Source: Pseudomonas paraglycinae (lineage in GTDB: Bacteria > Pseudomonadota > Gammaproteobacteria > Pseudomonadales > Pseudomonadaceae). From it: a DNA stretch of 64,000 bases. A program made the translations under genes and the position numbers. The stretch covers positions 62,001-126,000 of the forward strand of contig NZ_BQHR01000012.1 in NCBI RefSeq assembly GCF_021601625.1, written 5' to 3'. The notes beneath the pieces were generated by a model that was given only the letters and a program-made list of their open reading frames with translations, did no database searches and was not told where the DNA came from. The first letter of the stretch is position 1, and each line of letters starts with the position of its first letter. Positions 7,480 to 17,241 of this stretch are shown piece after piece.

Positions 7480-8715
7480 TCAGTGCGCCTTGTGCTCGAT
7501 GGACGGGGCGTCAGCCTGAAGCTTCTGCACATCGCTGACCGCCAGCTCGGCCGACTGACCACCCCAACCCTGACGCAGGTAGTTCAGCAGATCGGTCAGT
7601 TGATCAGCACTCAGCTTGTCGGCGAAACCCGGCATCGGCTGCATGTGTTCGAATCCGGCGAATTTCTGCTCGCCGATACCATCCTCGATCACTCGCAACA
7701 GGTTGCGCGGGTCTTCCAGACGCAGCGTGGTGTTGCCGCGCATGGCCACCGCGATGTGCGGCTTACCCTCGCCACCGGCCGCGTGACAGCCGGCGCAGAC
7801 GTTCAAGTATTCCTGACGACCGCGTTGAGCGCTGGCACTGAGTTTTTCCAACGGCACGTCGGTCAGCTCTTTCGCCGCCGGAGGCTTGTCGCCCAGCAGG
7901 AACGTCGCCATCGCCGCCAGATCCGGATCATTCAGGCCCTGAGTGCTGTTGTGGAACACCGGGAACATCTCGTTGAACATCGTGCCCTGGGCGCTCATGC
8001 CGTGCTTGAGGAACGTGCTCAGGTCCTGATGGTTCCAGCCGCGGGCCGCCAGATCAGTGGCCAGCAGGCTCGGTGCCAGATAGCCGTTGAGGATGCCGCC
8101 GGTCAGGCGCTTGTCCAGTTGCATCGCGCCCGGCAGGCCGCGTGGCGTATGGCATTCGCCGCAATGGCCGAGCACTTCGACCATGTACTGGCCGCGTTTC
8201 CAGGCGTCGCTTTTGCCTTCGGCAGATTCGAGCTTCAAGGCTTTGCCGTACATCATGTTCCAGCCGATCAGGCCCGGACGCACGTTGAACGGAAAGCTAA
8301 GGCTGGTCACCGGTGCGGCACGCTCGATTGGCTCGATGGTTTTCAGATACGCGTGAATCGCATCCGAATCCGCACGCGGCATCAAGTGATACGAGGTGTA
8401 CGGCATCGCCGGATATAGGTTCGCGCCGTCACGGCGCTTGCCTTCAGTCAGCGCAGCGAAAAACTCGTCGTCGTTGTACAAACCGATGCCGTGCTCTTTG
8501 CTTGGAGTGATGTTGGTGCCGTAGATCGTGCCGAACGGCGACACGATCGGCAGGCCGCCAGCAAATGGCGCGCCGCCGGGCGCCGTGTGGCACGCCATGC
8601 AGTCGGCCGCGCGGGCGAGGTATTCGCCGCGCTTGACCTGATCATCTGCGTGCACCGCCAACACAGGCACAGCCAGCCCGACCGCCAGGGTCAGGCGGGT
8701 CAGTAATTGCTTCAT
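7480..8715 (-). CDS. Tri-haem cytochrome c subunit of a periplasmic molybdo-hydroxylase
   Basis: A 411-residue exported protein with an N-terminal signal peptide (LTLAVGLAVPVLAVHA) and three CxxCH haem-attachment motifs: CMACH at residues 39-43, CGECH in the middle, and CAGCH in the last third. This three-haem layout is typical of the electron-accepting subunit of aldehyde, alcohol and nicotinate dehydrogenases, passing electrons to the respiratory chain. GGAGGG before the ATG at 8715 fixes the start. It begins two bases after the 2Fe-2S subunit gene, so the route hydroxylase, then 2Fe-2S clusters, then cytochrome is implied by the operon. Confidence 0.93.
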   Translation of the reverse strand: MKQLLTRLTLAVGLAVPVLAVHADDQVKRGEYLARAADCMACHTAPGGAPFAGGLPIVSPFGTIYGTNITPSKEHGIGLYNDDEFFAALTEGKRRDGANLYPAMPYTSYHLMPRADSDAIHAYLKTIEPIERAAPVTSLSFPFNVRPGLIGWNMMYGKALKLESAEGKSDAWKRGQYMVEVLGHCGECHTPRGLPGAMQLDKRLTGGILNGYLAPSLLATDLAARGWNHQDLSTFLKHGMSAQGTMFNEMFPVFHNSTQGLNDPDLAAMATFLLGDKPPAAKELTDVPLEKLSASAQRGRQEYLNVCAGCHAAGGEGKPHIAVAMRGNTTLRLEDPRNLLRVIEDGIGEQKFAGFEHMQPMPGFADKLSADQLTDLLNYLRQGWGGQSAELAVSDVQKLQADAPSIEHKAH

Positions 8716-8717
8716 GC

Positions 8718-9257
8718 TTAACCCTCCTTGACCAGGCCGAGATCGGTCAGCACGTTGCGGGTGGCGTTGTAGTAACGCACGTACCCGGTGCAACGGCAGA
8801 CGTGATGGCCGAGGCTGTCCTCGATGACTTGTTCCAGTTTGCTTTTGACGATTGGCTGGCGTTGCAGCTTTTCCACCAGCACGGTCGCGGCGTTGACGAA
8901 GCCCGGCGCGCAATAGCTGCACTGGAAGGCGAATTCGTCGACGAAACGCTGCTGGATCGGGTTCAGTTCGGTGACTTGGCCCTGCTCGTCGCGCTTGGCG
9001 TGACCTTCGATGGTGCGGACTTTCTTGCCCTCAAAGTAATGCGCGCCAGTGATGCAGGTGCGCACTTCTTCGCTGGTGCCGTCCGGGTTGTCGACGATCA
9101 CCACGCAGGCGTGGCAGATGCCCTGGCCGCAGCCCAGGCGCGAACCGGTGAGGTTCTTGTATTCGTGCAGGTAATCGATCATCGGCAGGTCATCAGGGAT
9201 GTCCACCGGGCCGACGGATTGACCGTTGAGGGTCAGTTGAAGCGGACGGTTAGCCAT
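8718..9257 (-). CDS. 2Fe-2S small subunit of a molybdo-hydroxylase
   Basis: A 179-residue protein of the xanthine dehydrogenase small-subunit type. The N-terminal plant-type ferredoxin domain binds one cluster through GCGQGICHAC (Cys43, 48 and 51) and Cys68. The C-terminal helical domain binds the second through QCSYCAPG and CRCTG. Position 49 is His where many members have Gly, a variant I associate with the isoquinoline- or aldehyde-oxidising subgroup. The ATG at 9257 has AAGGAGG upstream and overlaps the end of the large-subunit gene by 8 bases, so translation is likely coupled. It has no signal peptide and is presumably co-exported with the Tat-targeted large subunit. Confidence 0.93.
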   Translation of the reverse strand: MANRPLQLTLNGQSVGPVDIPDDLPMIDYLHEYKNLTGSRLGCGQGICHACVVIVDNPDGTSEEVRTCITGAHYFEGKKVRTIEGHAKRDEQGQVTELNPIQQRFVDEFAFQCSYCAPGFVNAATVLVEKLQRQPIVKSKLEQVIEDSLGHHVCRCTGYVRYYNATRNVLTDLGLVKEG

Positions 9258-12081
9258 TGAGGGCCTCCTTGATGCGCGCAGCAGTGATTGGCAGATCGCG
9301 AACACGTTTACCGATGGCGTGGGCCACGGCGTTACCGATGGCACCGACCACCGGGATCATCACCACTTCGGCGATGCCTTTGGACGGGTCGCTCGGGGAC
9401 AGCGGCGGCAGGATTTCCGACGTCTGCTTCCAAACCGCCACATGGCGCGCCATCGGCAGGCGATAACGGTTGAAGTTCCAGTCACCCTCCCCCGGCCCGC
9501 CTTCGTACAACGGCATCTCTTCCATCAAGGCGTGACCGATGCCCATGGCGATCCCGCCTTCGAGCTGGCCACGAACCAGTTCTTCGACCAGCACCCGGCC
9601 GCATTCCAGCCACGAGTGATGGTTGAGCACTTCGACTTCTGCCGAACCTTTGTTGACCTTCAACTCGACCAGCGTTGCGACTGGGCTGTAGTAGGTCACG
9701 GCGGCGTTGTTCAACTGAACCACCGGGTAGGCGATGTTCTGCCGATCCAGCAGGTGGAAACCTGCGCTGGTCATCTGCGCTTTCTTCGCCTTAGGAGCGC
9801 CGTCGCCGTACTTCACCGCCAGACCATCGAGCGGCAGACGCTCGCGCACGCCGTCGATGCTGTATTCGGCTTCGGCCCAGCTCCAGCGGTTAAAACCGTG
9901 AACCGTGGCGCCGGTGACCAGACCGCGCTCGTGAGCACGCTTGGCCAGCTCTTCGAAGGTCAGCGGCTGCATGCCGTTGGCGGTCAGCTTGCCGTCGACC
10001 CAATGCGCATCTTCGCGACGCACCACGTAAGGGTTGGCCTGGCCGCCGTAAGGGCCCTGACGCCAGATCTCCAGCGCCGCCGGCCACAGACCGTGGTTGA
10101 ACAACACGCGCGCCGCTTCACGGGTGGCGTGGCTGAAGTAGTAGGCGGAGTTGGTCGCGGACGAAGCCGATGCCAGCTTGCCGACCCAGCGCGGATTGCG
10201 CAGGAAGTTGTCCTGCTCGGCCTGACTCATGATGTAAGGGTTGCCGGCGGTGACCAACTGCATTTCATCCCACTCGGTTTCACCGGTCTTCACATCGTGA
10301 GCCGCGCTGCCGAGGAAATCAGCCACCACCAACGCTTGCGAGGTGGACATGCCGGTGCCGATCTCGATGCCGATGTGACGCAGGGAAATGCGCCCGTCAG
10401 CGGTGAACTCGATGCTGGCCATCGACGCTTCGGAACCGGTGCCGAAGTCTTTCTGACAAATGGCGAAACCCACGCCGTACCAGTTGTCCGGGTCTGCCGC
10501 TTCGCGCTGCTTTTTGATCGCGTCGCGGTTTTTCCAGACTTCGTGCAGCGAAGCCTTGTCGAGAATCTCGTGCAGGCGCAACGCACCGGCCGGGATCGCG
10601 CCCTGAGTGTTTTTCATTCCCGAGCGCAGCGCGTTCTTGCGGCGCAGATCAATGGCATCGACACCAAGGCGATCGGCGATTTCGTCGACCATCATTTCGG
10701 TGGAGGCCATGCTCTGCAGCGTGCCGTAGCCGCGCATCGAACCTGCTTCAACGGCGCGGGAATGGTAAGCGGTGACCTGAAGGTCGTTCTGCGGCATGTA
10801 GTAGATCGACTGCGCCGCAGTAGCGCCAACGGCGGCCACCGACGGGCTGTAGTTGATCCGGCCGCCACCGTCGACGCTCATCTCGGCACGGAAAATCTTG
10901 AAGCTGTGATCGGTCTTGTCCACTGCCAATTGGTAGCGGATGTCGAACGGGTGACGCTTGATGCCGCTCTGGAACTGCTCGTAGCGGTCGTTGGCCAGGC
11001 GAATCGGCACACCTGCGCCGTACAACGCCGCCAGGGCCGCGTAGTAGACGAAAATATTGTGGTCTTTGGAGCCGTAACCGACGGTGTAGCCCGGGTGCAT
11101 GTTCAGGTTCGCCAGGCCGAAACGCGACGGCCCGATCATCTTCGCGGTCTCGGTGGCGGTTTCCAGCGGGCACTGAGTGGCGACGACGAAATGCAGGGTC
11201 TTGGTCGCCGGGTCGTACCAGCCGTTGCCGTTGTCCGGCTCCATCGCGGCCGGTTCGATCGACGGGGTTTTGTAGCGTTCGTCGAACACCAGCCAGTTGT
11301 CCGGCGGGGTGTCGATCTCTTTTTTCATGCGATCGGCGTAGAACAGGCCGCGCTCGGTCAGGTTGCCGTGCAGGTTCGGCTGGGAATTCCACACCGGACG
11401 ACGGTTTTTCAGCATCGGGAACAGGATCGAGTCCTTGAGGCTGGCGAACTCGTCTTCGTCCGCCGACGTCGGGCCACCGACGCGCACGTAGCGAAAACTG
11501 CCATAGGGATCGCCTTCGTAGAACGGTACTTGCGCACCGTAACGAATCGCTTTGTCATTGAATTTGAGTTTGTTCTTGGCCTGGCGGAAACGCTCGAAGT
11601 CGTTCCAGATCAGGATCGCAACCGGGTGGCCGATGAACATCGGCACTTTGCCTTCCGGCAGCAGCGGATCCGGTGCGTGCTCTTCAGGGAACACGATGCC
11701 GTCCTTGTCCAGGTCGGCGGCGGTAACGATACGATCAGGCTGCAGATCGGCGCCGAGCCACGACAGGTCGTAACCGTCGTAGATGCGGTCGGCCTTGATG
11801 GTTTTTAGCAACATGGCGTGGCCTTGCTGCTGGGGCCAGCCCGGCATGTCCTTGGAACGGATGTCGCGGGCAAACACCTTGCTGCCGCAGACCTTGGACA
11901 AGGCATCATTACGCTGGCGCGCCTTGCCGTTGTTGCCGAGCCACTGCTCGGACGGCACGGTCACGCTGTTTTCCATCAAGGCACCGAGCGCCTGACTGCT
12001 GAGCGGCGTGAGCGTAACGCTCACACCCGCCACCAGCCCGCCCTGGAGGAACGAGCGCCGGGATATTTCACGGTTGGACAT
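9250..12081 (-). CDS. Tat-exported molybdopterin-binding large subunit (xanthine dehydrogenase family)
   Basis: A 943-residue catalytic subunit. It begins with a twin-arginine signal (SRRSFLQGG, then a hydrophobic stretch ending near SSQALG), so the enzyme works in the periplasm. The rest matches the aldehyde oxidase/xanthine dehydrogenase molybdopterin-binding fold, including SMRGYGTLQSM (the substrate/cofactor loop), GIEIGTGMSTSQALVVADFLG and, near the C-terminus, EVVMIPVVGAIGNAVAHAIG with the usual GEP-like acid replaced. It is the first gene of an operon with the 2Fe-2S, cytochrome and XdhC genes. The natural substrate (aldehyde, N-heterocycle or other) cannot be decided from sequence. 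The 420-base upstream gap must hold its promoter. Confidence 0.9.
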   Translation of the reverse strand: MSNREISRRSFLQGGLVAGVSVTLTPLSSQALGALMENSVTVPSEQWLGNNGKARQRNDALSKVCGSKVFARDIRSKDMPGWPQQQGHAMLLKTIKADRIYDGYDLSWLGADLQPDRIVTAADLDKDGIVFPEEHAPDPLLPEGKVPMFIGHPVAILIWNDFERFRQAKNKLKFNDKAIRYGAQVPFYEGDPYGSFRYVRVGGPTSADEDEFASLKDSILFPMLKNRRPVWNSQPNLHGNLTERGLFYADRMKKEIDTPPDNWLVFDERYKTPSIEPAAMEPDNGNGWYDPATKTLHFVVATQCPLETATETAKMIGPSRFGLANLNMHPGYTVGYGSKDHNIFVYYAALAALYGAGVPIRLANDRYEQFQSGIKRHPFDIRYQLAVDKTDHSFKIFRAEMSVDGGGRINYSPSVAAVGATAAQSIYYMPQNDLQVTAYHSRAVEAGSMRGYGTLQSMASTEMMVDEIADRLGVDAIDLRRKNALRSGMKNTQGAIPAGALRLHEILDKASLHEVWKNRDAIKKQREAADPDNWYGVGFAICQKDFGTGSEASMASIEFTADGRISLRHIGIEIGTGMSTSQALVVADFLGSAAHDVKTGETEWDEMQLVTAGNPYIMSQAEQDNFLRNPRWVGKLASASSATNSAYYFSHATREAARVLFNHGLWPAALEIWRQGPYGGQANPYVVRREDAHWVDGKLTANGMQPLTFEELAKRAHERGLVTGATVHGFNRWSWAEAEYSIDGVRERLPLDGLAVKYGDGAPKAKKAQMTSAGFHLLDRQNIAYPVVQLNNAAVTYYSPVATLVELKVNKGSAEVEVLNHHSWLECGRVLVEELVRGQLEGGIAMGIGHALMEEMPLYEGGPGEGDWNFNRYRLPMARHVAVWKQTSEILPPLSPSDPSKGIAEVVMIPVVGAIGNAVAHAIGKRVRDLPITAARIKEALNG

Positions 12082-12502
12082 GGATCATCCTCTGGACGGT
12101 TATGGATCCGCCCTTCTGGTTATCTACTGGGAATCTCGAGTCTTGCAGAAGCCCTTTTTGACGAAGCAAAGGGCGTGATGACAGTGCAAAGCTGACCGAA
12201 AGGTTAACTTTATAGGTTTCTGAGCTCGCAGCAAACAACCAGTTACAAAAATTTGACCAAAGAATCAAAAAATCAATGCGGTATTGCATCGCAGCGACTC
12301 AGAGACACAGGTAGATTGCCCGGCGGCATCGAACGAGCCACGGCTAGGCTTCGTCGCCGGCTAGAAGGGAGGAATTTGGGAAAGGTCAAATTTCAGACAC
12401 AAAAAACCCCGGTCTTTCGACCAGGGTCTTTGCTATCGATGCCGAATCAACCCGAGGTTGCTTTCGGTGTTTCAAGGCGTTCAGTGGTCCTTGAAACAGA
12501 TA
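12082..12502. other. Intergenic stretch without a gene
   Basis: About 420 bases between the molybdo-hydroxylase operon and the tRNA operon. It holds the (unlocated) promoter of the large-subunit gene and the tRNA operon terminator at 12401-12427. I see no open frame with start signals. Confidence 0.6.
12401..12427 (-). terminator. Terminator of the tRNA Val-Asp-Asp operon
   Basis: On the minus strand a 9-base stem with one mismatch (12419-12427 with 12406-12414) closes a GAAA tetraloop, and six T residues follow. Confidence 0.88.
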
Positions 12503-12579
12503 TGGCGCAGCGGACGGGACTCGAACCCGCGACCCCCGGCGTGACAGGCCGGTATTCTAACCGACTGAACTACCGCTGC
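12503..12579 (-). tRNA. tRNA-Asp(GTC), copy 2
   Basis: A 77-base cloverleaf with acceptor GCAGCGG/CCGCTGC, discriminator G and encoded CCA. The anticodon loop CTGTCAC gives GTC (Asp). It is identical to the copy at 12673-12749 and lies last in the operon. Confidence 0.97.
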
Positions 12580-12672
12580 GTATCGCTTTGAGCTGACGCT
12601 CAAGTAACTCGTTTGACTGAAAGCTTCGGTGCTTTTCAATCGCGAACCAGACAGTGCCTGACTCGTTAAATA

Positions 12673-12749
12673 TGGCGCAGCGGACGGGACTCGAACCCGC
12701 GACCCCCGGCGTGACAGGCCGGTATTCTAACCGACTGAACTACCGCTGC
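12673..12749 (-). tRNA. tRNA-Asp(GTC), copy 1
   Basis: Same sequence as the downstream copy: anticodon loop CTGTCAC, GCAGCGG acceptor and encoded CCA. It lies between tRNA-Val(TAC) and the second tRNA-Asp on one transcript. Confidence 0.97.
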
Positions 12750-12804
12750 GCGTCGGTGCAGGCACTTTCAGCCTACGCTCTTGCTTACGCAAGTATCTCG
12801 GGAG

Positions 12805-12880
12805 TGGTGGGTGATGACGGGATCGAACCGCCGACATTCTGCTTGTAAGGCAGACGCTCTCCCAGCTGAGCTAATCACCC
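12805..12880 (-). tRNA. tRNA-Val(TAC)
   Basis: A 76-base cloverleaf with acceptor GGGTGAT/ATCACCC, discriminator A and encoded CCA. The anticodon loop TTACAAG gives TAC, reading GTA and GTG. It is first in the Val-Asp-Asp operon, directly behind a strong promoter. Confidence 0.97.
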
Positions 12881-12902
12881 GTTTGCATCTCCGAGGCCGC
12901 GA

Positions 12903-12931
12903 AATTTACGCAGGTAGCGAACCTAAGTCAA
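12903..12931 (-). promoter_or_regulatory. Sigma-70 promoter of the tRNA Val-Asp-Asp operon
   Basis: On the minus strand TTGACT (12926-12931), a 17-base spacer, then TAAATT (12903-12908), about 23 bases before the first tRNA. Confidence 0.78.
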
Positions 12932-12970
12932 TAGCAGGATTGAAGTTTTTCTAAAAAAGACGAAATTGCT

Positions 12971-13747
12971 TCATTCCGTATAAATCATCTTCTTGGTCAT
13001 GCCGCCATCGACCACGAATTCCTGCCCCGTCACAAACCCTGCATTCTTCGACAGCAACCACGCCACCATCGCCGCCACATCCTCGACCGTCCCTACCCTG
13101 CCCGCCGGATGCTGGGCATGATCGGTATCGGTCAACGGCTCCGCGCGTCGGGCGGAAGGGTCCCGCGCATCGATCCATCCAGGACTGACCGCATTGACGC
13201 GAATCTCCGGCCCCAGACTGATCGCCAGTGCGTGAGTCAGCGCCAGCAAACCGCCCTTGCTCGCCGCATAGGCTTCGGTATCAGGTTCCGACTGCGCCGC
13301 TCGGGTCGAGGCCAGATTGACGATCGCCCCGTTGTGCGCACGCAGATACGGCGCACAGTGCTTGGCCAGCAACATCGGCCCACCGAGGTTCACCGCCAGC
13401 ACCCGATTCCAGTAAGCCAGATCAAGGCTTTCCAGCGTGATGTTGTGCGGATCAGCCACGGCAGCATTACACACCAACGCATCCAGACGACCAAACTGCC
13501 CCAGCACCTCAGCAACACCCAGCGCCACCTGACTTTCGTCCGCGACGTCCATGGCGATGAACCAGGCGTTCTCACCCAACACCTTCGCCACTTTCGAACC
13601 CCGTGTACGATCCAGGTCCGTCAACACCACCTGCCAGCCTTCGCTGATCAGCCACGCAGCGATGCCCAGACCGATCCCGCGCGCGGCACCCGTGACCAAT
13701 GCAACGCGGCCATGGGTGCCGATCTTTGGCGTAGACAACTCGATCAC
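12971..13747 (-). CDS. SDR-family NAD(P)-dependent oxidoreductase
   Basis: A 258-residue classical short-chain dehydrogenase. The cofactor motif [13 protein letters not shown] is at residues 18-30, the NAA-type motif appears as CNAAV, and the catalytic pair as YAASK, with an active-site Ser in [22 protein letters not shown] segment replaces the usual substrate lid. The gene starts at a GTG that overlaps the metZ stop in the pattern GTGA, so it is translationally coupled to metZ. The same neighbour order exists in P. aeruginosa as I recall it, but no role in methionine synthesis is established; the substrate is unknown. Confidence 0.88.
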   Translation of the reverse strand: MIELSTPKIGTHGRVALVTGAARGIGLGIAAWLISEGWQVVLTDLDRTRGSKVAKVLGENAWFIAMDVADESQVALGVAEVLGQFGRLDALVCNAAVADPHNITLESLDLAYWNRVLAVNLGGPMLLAKHCAPYLRAHNGAIVNLASTRAAQSEPDTEAYAASKGGLLALTHALAISLGPEIRVNAVSPGWIDARDPSARRAEPLTDTDHAQHPAGRVGTVEDVAAMVAWLLSKNAGFVTGQEFVVDGGMTKKMIYTE

Positions 13748-14955
13748 AACGCCGCCAGACCGCGCGACAGGTCGGCTTGCAGGTCAGCGACATCTTCCAG
13801 ACCGACCGCGATACGGATCAGGCTGTCACGAATGCCGGCTGCCTCACGCTCCTGCGGCGCCAGACGGCCGTGGGACGTGGTGCTCGGGTGGGTGATGGTG
13901 GTTTTGCTGTCACCCAGGTTGGCCGTGATCGAAATCAAACGGGTCGCATCGATGAAGCGCCAGGCGCCCTCTTTGCCGCCCTTGACCTCAAAGCTCACCA
14001 CCGCACCAAAACCCTTCTGCTGACGCTGGGCCAGCTCGTGCTGCGGATGGCTCTTGAGTCCGGCGTAATGCACCTTCTCGATACCTTCCTGCTGCTCCAG
14101 CCATTCGGCCAATTGCTGGGCGTTGGCGCAGTGCGCCTTCATCCGCAGATTCAGGGTTTCCAGACCTTTGAGGAAGATCCAGGCATTGAACGGGCTCAGG
14201 GTCGGCCCAGCGGTACGCAGGAAACCGACGATTTCTTTCATCTGCTCGCTGCGACCGGCAACCACACCGCCCATGCAACGGCCCTGGCCATCGATGAACT
14301 TGGTGGCCGAGTGCACAACGATGTCTGCGCCCAATTTCAACGGCTGCTGCAACGCCGGCGTGCAGAAGCAGTTGTCGACCACCAGCATCGCACCCTTGGC
14401 GTGCGCGATTTCCGACAGCGCGGTGATATCCACCAGCTCAGCCAACGGATTGGACGGCGATTCGACGAACAGCAATTTGGTGTTGGACTTGATCGCTGCG
14501 TCCCAGGCCGACAGATCGGCCAGCGGCACGTAATCAACTTCCACACCGAAACGCTTGAAGTACTTCTCGAACAGGCTGATGGTCGAACCGAACACGCTGC
14601 GCGACACCAGCACATGGTCGCCGGCGCTGCACAGGCTCATCACCACCGCCATGATCGCAGCCATGCCCGTGGCGGTAGCAACCGCTTGCTCGGCGCTTTC
14701 CAGCGCGGCAATACGCTCTTCGAACGCGCGAACGGTCGGGTTGGTGTAACGCGAGTAAACGTTGCCCGGCACTTCCCCGGCAAACCGTGCGGCGGCGTCA
14801 GCGGCGGTACGGAACACGTAGCTGGAAGTGAAGAACATCGGATCACCGTGCTCGCCTTCCGGCGTACGGTGCTGACCGGCACGTACGGCCAGGGTATCGA
14901 ACGCTACGCCTTCGAGGTCGCTGTCCAGCCGACCGGCATCCCATTCCTGACTCAT
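13744..14955 (-). CDS. metZ: O-succinylhomoserine sulfhydrylase
   Basis: A 403-residue PLP enzyme of the Cys/Met metabolism family. It makes homocysteine directly from O-succinylhomoserine and sulfide, the Pseudomonas alternative to MetB/MetC. PLP contacts are seen in [19 protein letters not shown] and in the lysine motif [12 protein letters not shown], where Lys forms the Schiff base; TATGMAAI and VESPSNP are also typical. AGGAG precedes the ATG. It is separated from purF by a terminator but sits in the classic purF-metZ order. Confidence 0.94.
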   Translation of the reverse strand: MSQEWDAGRLDSDLEGVAFDTLAVRAGQHRTPEGEHGDPMFFTSSYVFRTAADAAARFAGEVPGNVYSRYTNPTVRAFEERIAALESAEQAVATATGMAAIMAVVMSLCSAGDHVLVSRSVFGSTISLFEKYFKRFGVEVDYVPLADLSAWDAAIKSNTKLLFVESPSNPLAELVDITALSEIAHAKGAMLVVDNCFCTPALQQPLKLGADIVVHSATKFIDGQGRCMGGVVAGRSEQMKEIVGFLRTAGPTLSPFNAWIFLKGLETLNLRMKAHCANAQQLAEWLEQQEGIEKVHYAGLKSHPQHELAQRQQKGFGAVVSFEVKGGKEGAWRFIDATRLISITANLGDSKTTITHPSTTSHGRLAPQEREAAGIRDSLIRIAVGLEDVADLQADLSRGLAAL

Positions 14956-15006
14956 GCTGTCACTCCTTGCCCTGTTCTCGATAAATAAAAGTCTTTTGCC
15001 AGATAC

Positions 15007-15032
15007 AAAACCGGCCCCTAAGGGCCGGTTGA
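15007..15032 (-). terminator. Terminator after purF
   Basis: On the minus strand a GC-rich stem (about 15021-15030 with 15009-15018) is followed by TTTTG. It separates the cvpA-purF transcript from metZ. Confidence 0.7.
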
Positions 15033-15035
15033 AAC

Positions 15036-16541
15036 TCAGTTGTTGTACAGATCGATGATCGCACTGACCGCCTGGGTCTTGACCTTCGAGGCATCGTTAC
15101 GTGCCTGTTCGATCTTGTTCAGGTAAGCCTCGTCGACATCGCCGGTGACGTACTTGCCGTCAAACACTGCGCAATCGAAGTTTTCGATCTTGATCTTGCC
15201 GCCGCCGACCGCTTCGATCAAGTCAGGCAGGTCCTGATAGATCAGCCAGTCAGCGCCGATCAGGTCAGCGACATCCTGAGTCGAACGATTGTGTGCGATC
15301 AACTCGTGAGCGCTCGGCATGTCGATGCCGTACACGTTCGGGAAGCGTACAGCCGGAGCGGCCGAGCAGAAGTAGACGTTTTTCGCGCCGGCTTCGCGGG
15401 CCATCTGGATGATCTGCTTGCAGGTGGTGCCGCGAACGATCGAGTCGTCCACCAGCATCACGTTCTTGCCGCGAAATTCCAGCTCGATGGCGTTGAGCTT
15501 CTGACGTACCGATTTCTTGCGCGCGGCCTGGCCGGGCATGATGAAGGTACGGCCGATGTAACGGTTCTTGACGAAGCCTTCGCGGAATTTCACACCCAGG
15601 TGGTTGGCCAGCTCCAGTGCCGCAGTGCGGCTGGTGTCCGGAATCGGGATGACCACGTCGATGTCGTGCTCTGGACGCTCGCGCAGGATCTTCTCGGCCA
15701 GCTTTTCACCCATGCGCAGACGGGCCTTGTAGACCGAAACACCGTCGATGATCGAATCCGGACGCGCCAGGTAGACGTGTTCGAAGATGCACGGAGTCAG
15801 GGACGGGTTGGTCGCGCACTGACGGGTGTGCAGCTTGCCGTCTTCTGTGATGTAGACCGCTTCGCCCGGCGCCAGGTCGCGAATCAGGGTGAAGCCGAGC
15901 ACGTCCAGCGAAACACTTTCGGACGCGATCATGTACTCGACGCCTTCGTCGGTGTGACGCTGGCCGAACACGATCGGACGGATGCCGTGCGGGTCACGGA
16001 AGCCGACGATACCGTAACCGGTCACCATCGCCACGACAGCGTAGCCGCCGACACAACGGTTGTGCACGTCGGTCACGGCGGCAAACACGTCTTCTTCAGT
16101 CGGTTGCAGCTTGCCGCGCTGGGCCAGCTCGTGAGCAAACACGTTCAGCAGCACTTCCGAGTCGGAACTGGTGTTGACGTGACGCAGATCGGATTCGTAG
16201 ATCTCTTTGGCCAACTGCTCAACGTTGGTCAGGTTGCCGTTGTGCGCCAGGGTGATGCCGTACGGCGAGTTGACGTAGAACGGCTGAGCCTCGGCCGACG
16301 TCGAGCTGCCGGCAGTCGGGTAACGGACGTGACCGATACCCATGTGGCCGACCAGACGCTGCATGTGACGCTGCTGGAACACGTCACGCACCAGGCCATT
16401 GTCCTTGCGCAAGAACAACCGGCCATCATGGCTGGTCACGATACCGGCAGCGTCCTGGCCGCGGTGCTGGAGCACGGTTAGCGCGTCATACAGCGCCTGA
16501 TTGACGTTCGACTTACCGACGATACCGACGATGCCACACAT
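15036..16541 (-). CDS. purF: Amidophosphoribosyltransferase
   Basis: A 501-residue enzyme that transfers the amide nitrogen of glutamine to PRPP, the first committed step of purine synthesis. I chose the ATG at 16541 because maturation must expose the nucleophilic Cys2 of MCGIVGIVG; the in-frame TTG three codons upstream would bury it. The N-terminal Ntn glutaminase domain contains [11 protein letters not shown] and [11 protein letters not shown]. The PRPP-binding loop of the C-terminal domain is [13 protein letters not shown]. It follows cvpA by 41 bases, the usual cvpA-purF pair. Confidence 0.97.
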   Translation of the reverse strand: MCGIVGIVGKSNVNQALYDALTVLQHRGQDAAGIVTSHDGRLFLRKDNGLVRDVFQQRHMQRLVGHMGIGHVRYPTAGSSTSAEAQPFYVNSPYGITLAHNGNLTNVEQLAKEIYESDLRHVNTSSDSEVLLNVFAHELAQRGKLQPTEEDVFAAVTDVHNRCVGGYAVVAMVTGYGIVGFRDPHGIRPIVFGQRHTDEGVEYMIASESVSLDVLGFTLIRDLAPGEAVYITEDGKLHTRQCATNPSLTPCIFEHVYLARPDSIIDGVSVYKARLRMGEKLAEKILRERPEHDIDVVIPIPDTSRTAALELANHLGVKFREGFVKNRYIGRTFIMPGQAARKKSVRQKLNAIELEFRGKNVMLVDDSIVRGTTCKQIIQMAREAGAKNVYFCSAAPAVRFPNVYGIDMPSAHELIAHNRSTQDVADLIGADWLIYQDLPDLIEAVGGGKIKIENFDCAVFDGKYVTGDVDEAYLNKIEQARNDASKVKTQAVSAIIDLYNN

Positions 16542-16582
16542 GCGACGCAACCCCTACTTAATGGATCTGAACTGAACAACAC

Positions 16583-17143
16583 TCACTGAGGCGTTTTGGC
16601 CGACGGCAAGAGTTGCTCCTTGAACGGAATATCAGCGGGTACGCTGATTCCGCTGGCAAGCCACTGACTGCTCCACCCGAGAATCAGGTTCTTGGACCAG
16701 TCGGCGACCAATAGAAACTTTGGCACGAGCTGTGATTCTTTCCACCACCCGTCCTGCTGTACCGGCCCCAGGCTCAACAGCCCGACCGCCACGACCACCA
16801 GCAACACGCCACGCGCAGCGCCGAAGGCCATGCCGAGGAATCGATCGGTCCCGGACAACCCGGTGACGCGAACCAACTCGCCGATAAGATAATTGATCAT
16901 TGCGCCCACGATCAGTGTGGCGACAAACATGATGGCACAGCCCGTGATCACACGAGCCGACGGTGTTTGAATGTATCCGGCGAGGTACTCGGACAGTGAG
17001 CCACCAAACATCCAGGCAACGGCTCCTGCGATGATCCAGGTCACCAGCGACAATGCTTCTTTGACGAAGCCGCGGCTCAAACTGATCAAAGCGGAGATGG
17101 CGATGATTGCAACGATCGCCCAGTCAACCCAGGTAAATGGCAC
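16583..17143 (-). CDS. cvpA: CvpA family membrane protein
   Basis: A 186-residue inner-membrane protein with four hydrophobic helices (residues 8-24, 28-46, 66-86 and 104-124) and the conserved FVKEALSLVTW segment. CvpA is needed for colicin V production and for envelope robustness in enterobacteria; its biochemical activity is unknown. The start is a GTG in the context MPFTWVDWAIVAI, which matches the beginning of other CvpA proteins. It sits immediately before purF. Confidence 0.93.
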   Translation of the reverse strand: MPFTWVDWAIVAIIAISALISLSRGFVKEALSLVTWIIAGAVAWMFGGSLSEYLAGYIQTPSARVITGCAIMFVATLIVGAMINYLIGELVRVTGLSGTDRFLGMAFGAARGVLLVVVAVGLLSLGPVQQDGWWKESQLVPKFLLVADWSKNLILGWSSQWLASGISVPADIPFKEQLLPSAKTPQ

Positions 17144-17241
17144 AGTGCAGCCTACAGACGGATAAGGCGGCGCATTTTAGCAGAGCGCATGGCTGTCGGT
17201 AAGCTGCGATTTTCAGTGCATTTCTATCGAAGTGATAGATA

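Noticed and set aside
9319-11808. An 830-codon plus-strand frame opposite the molybdopterin subunit gene
   Set aside because: It is an antisense shadow of an unambiguous gene, with biased composition and no recognisable motif.
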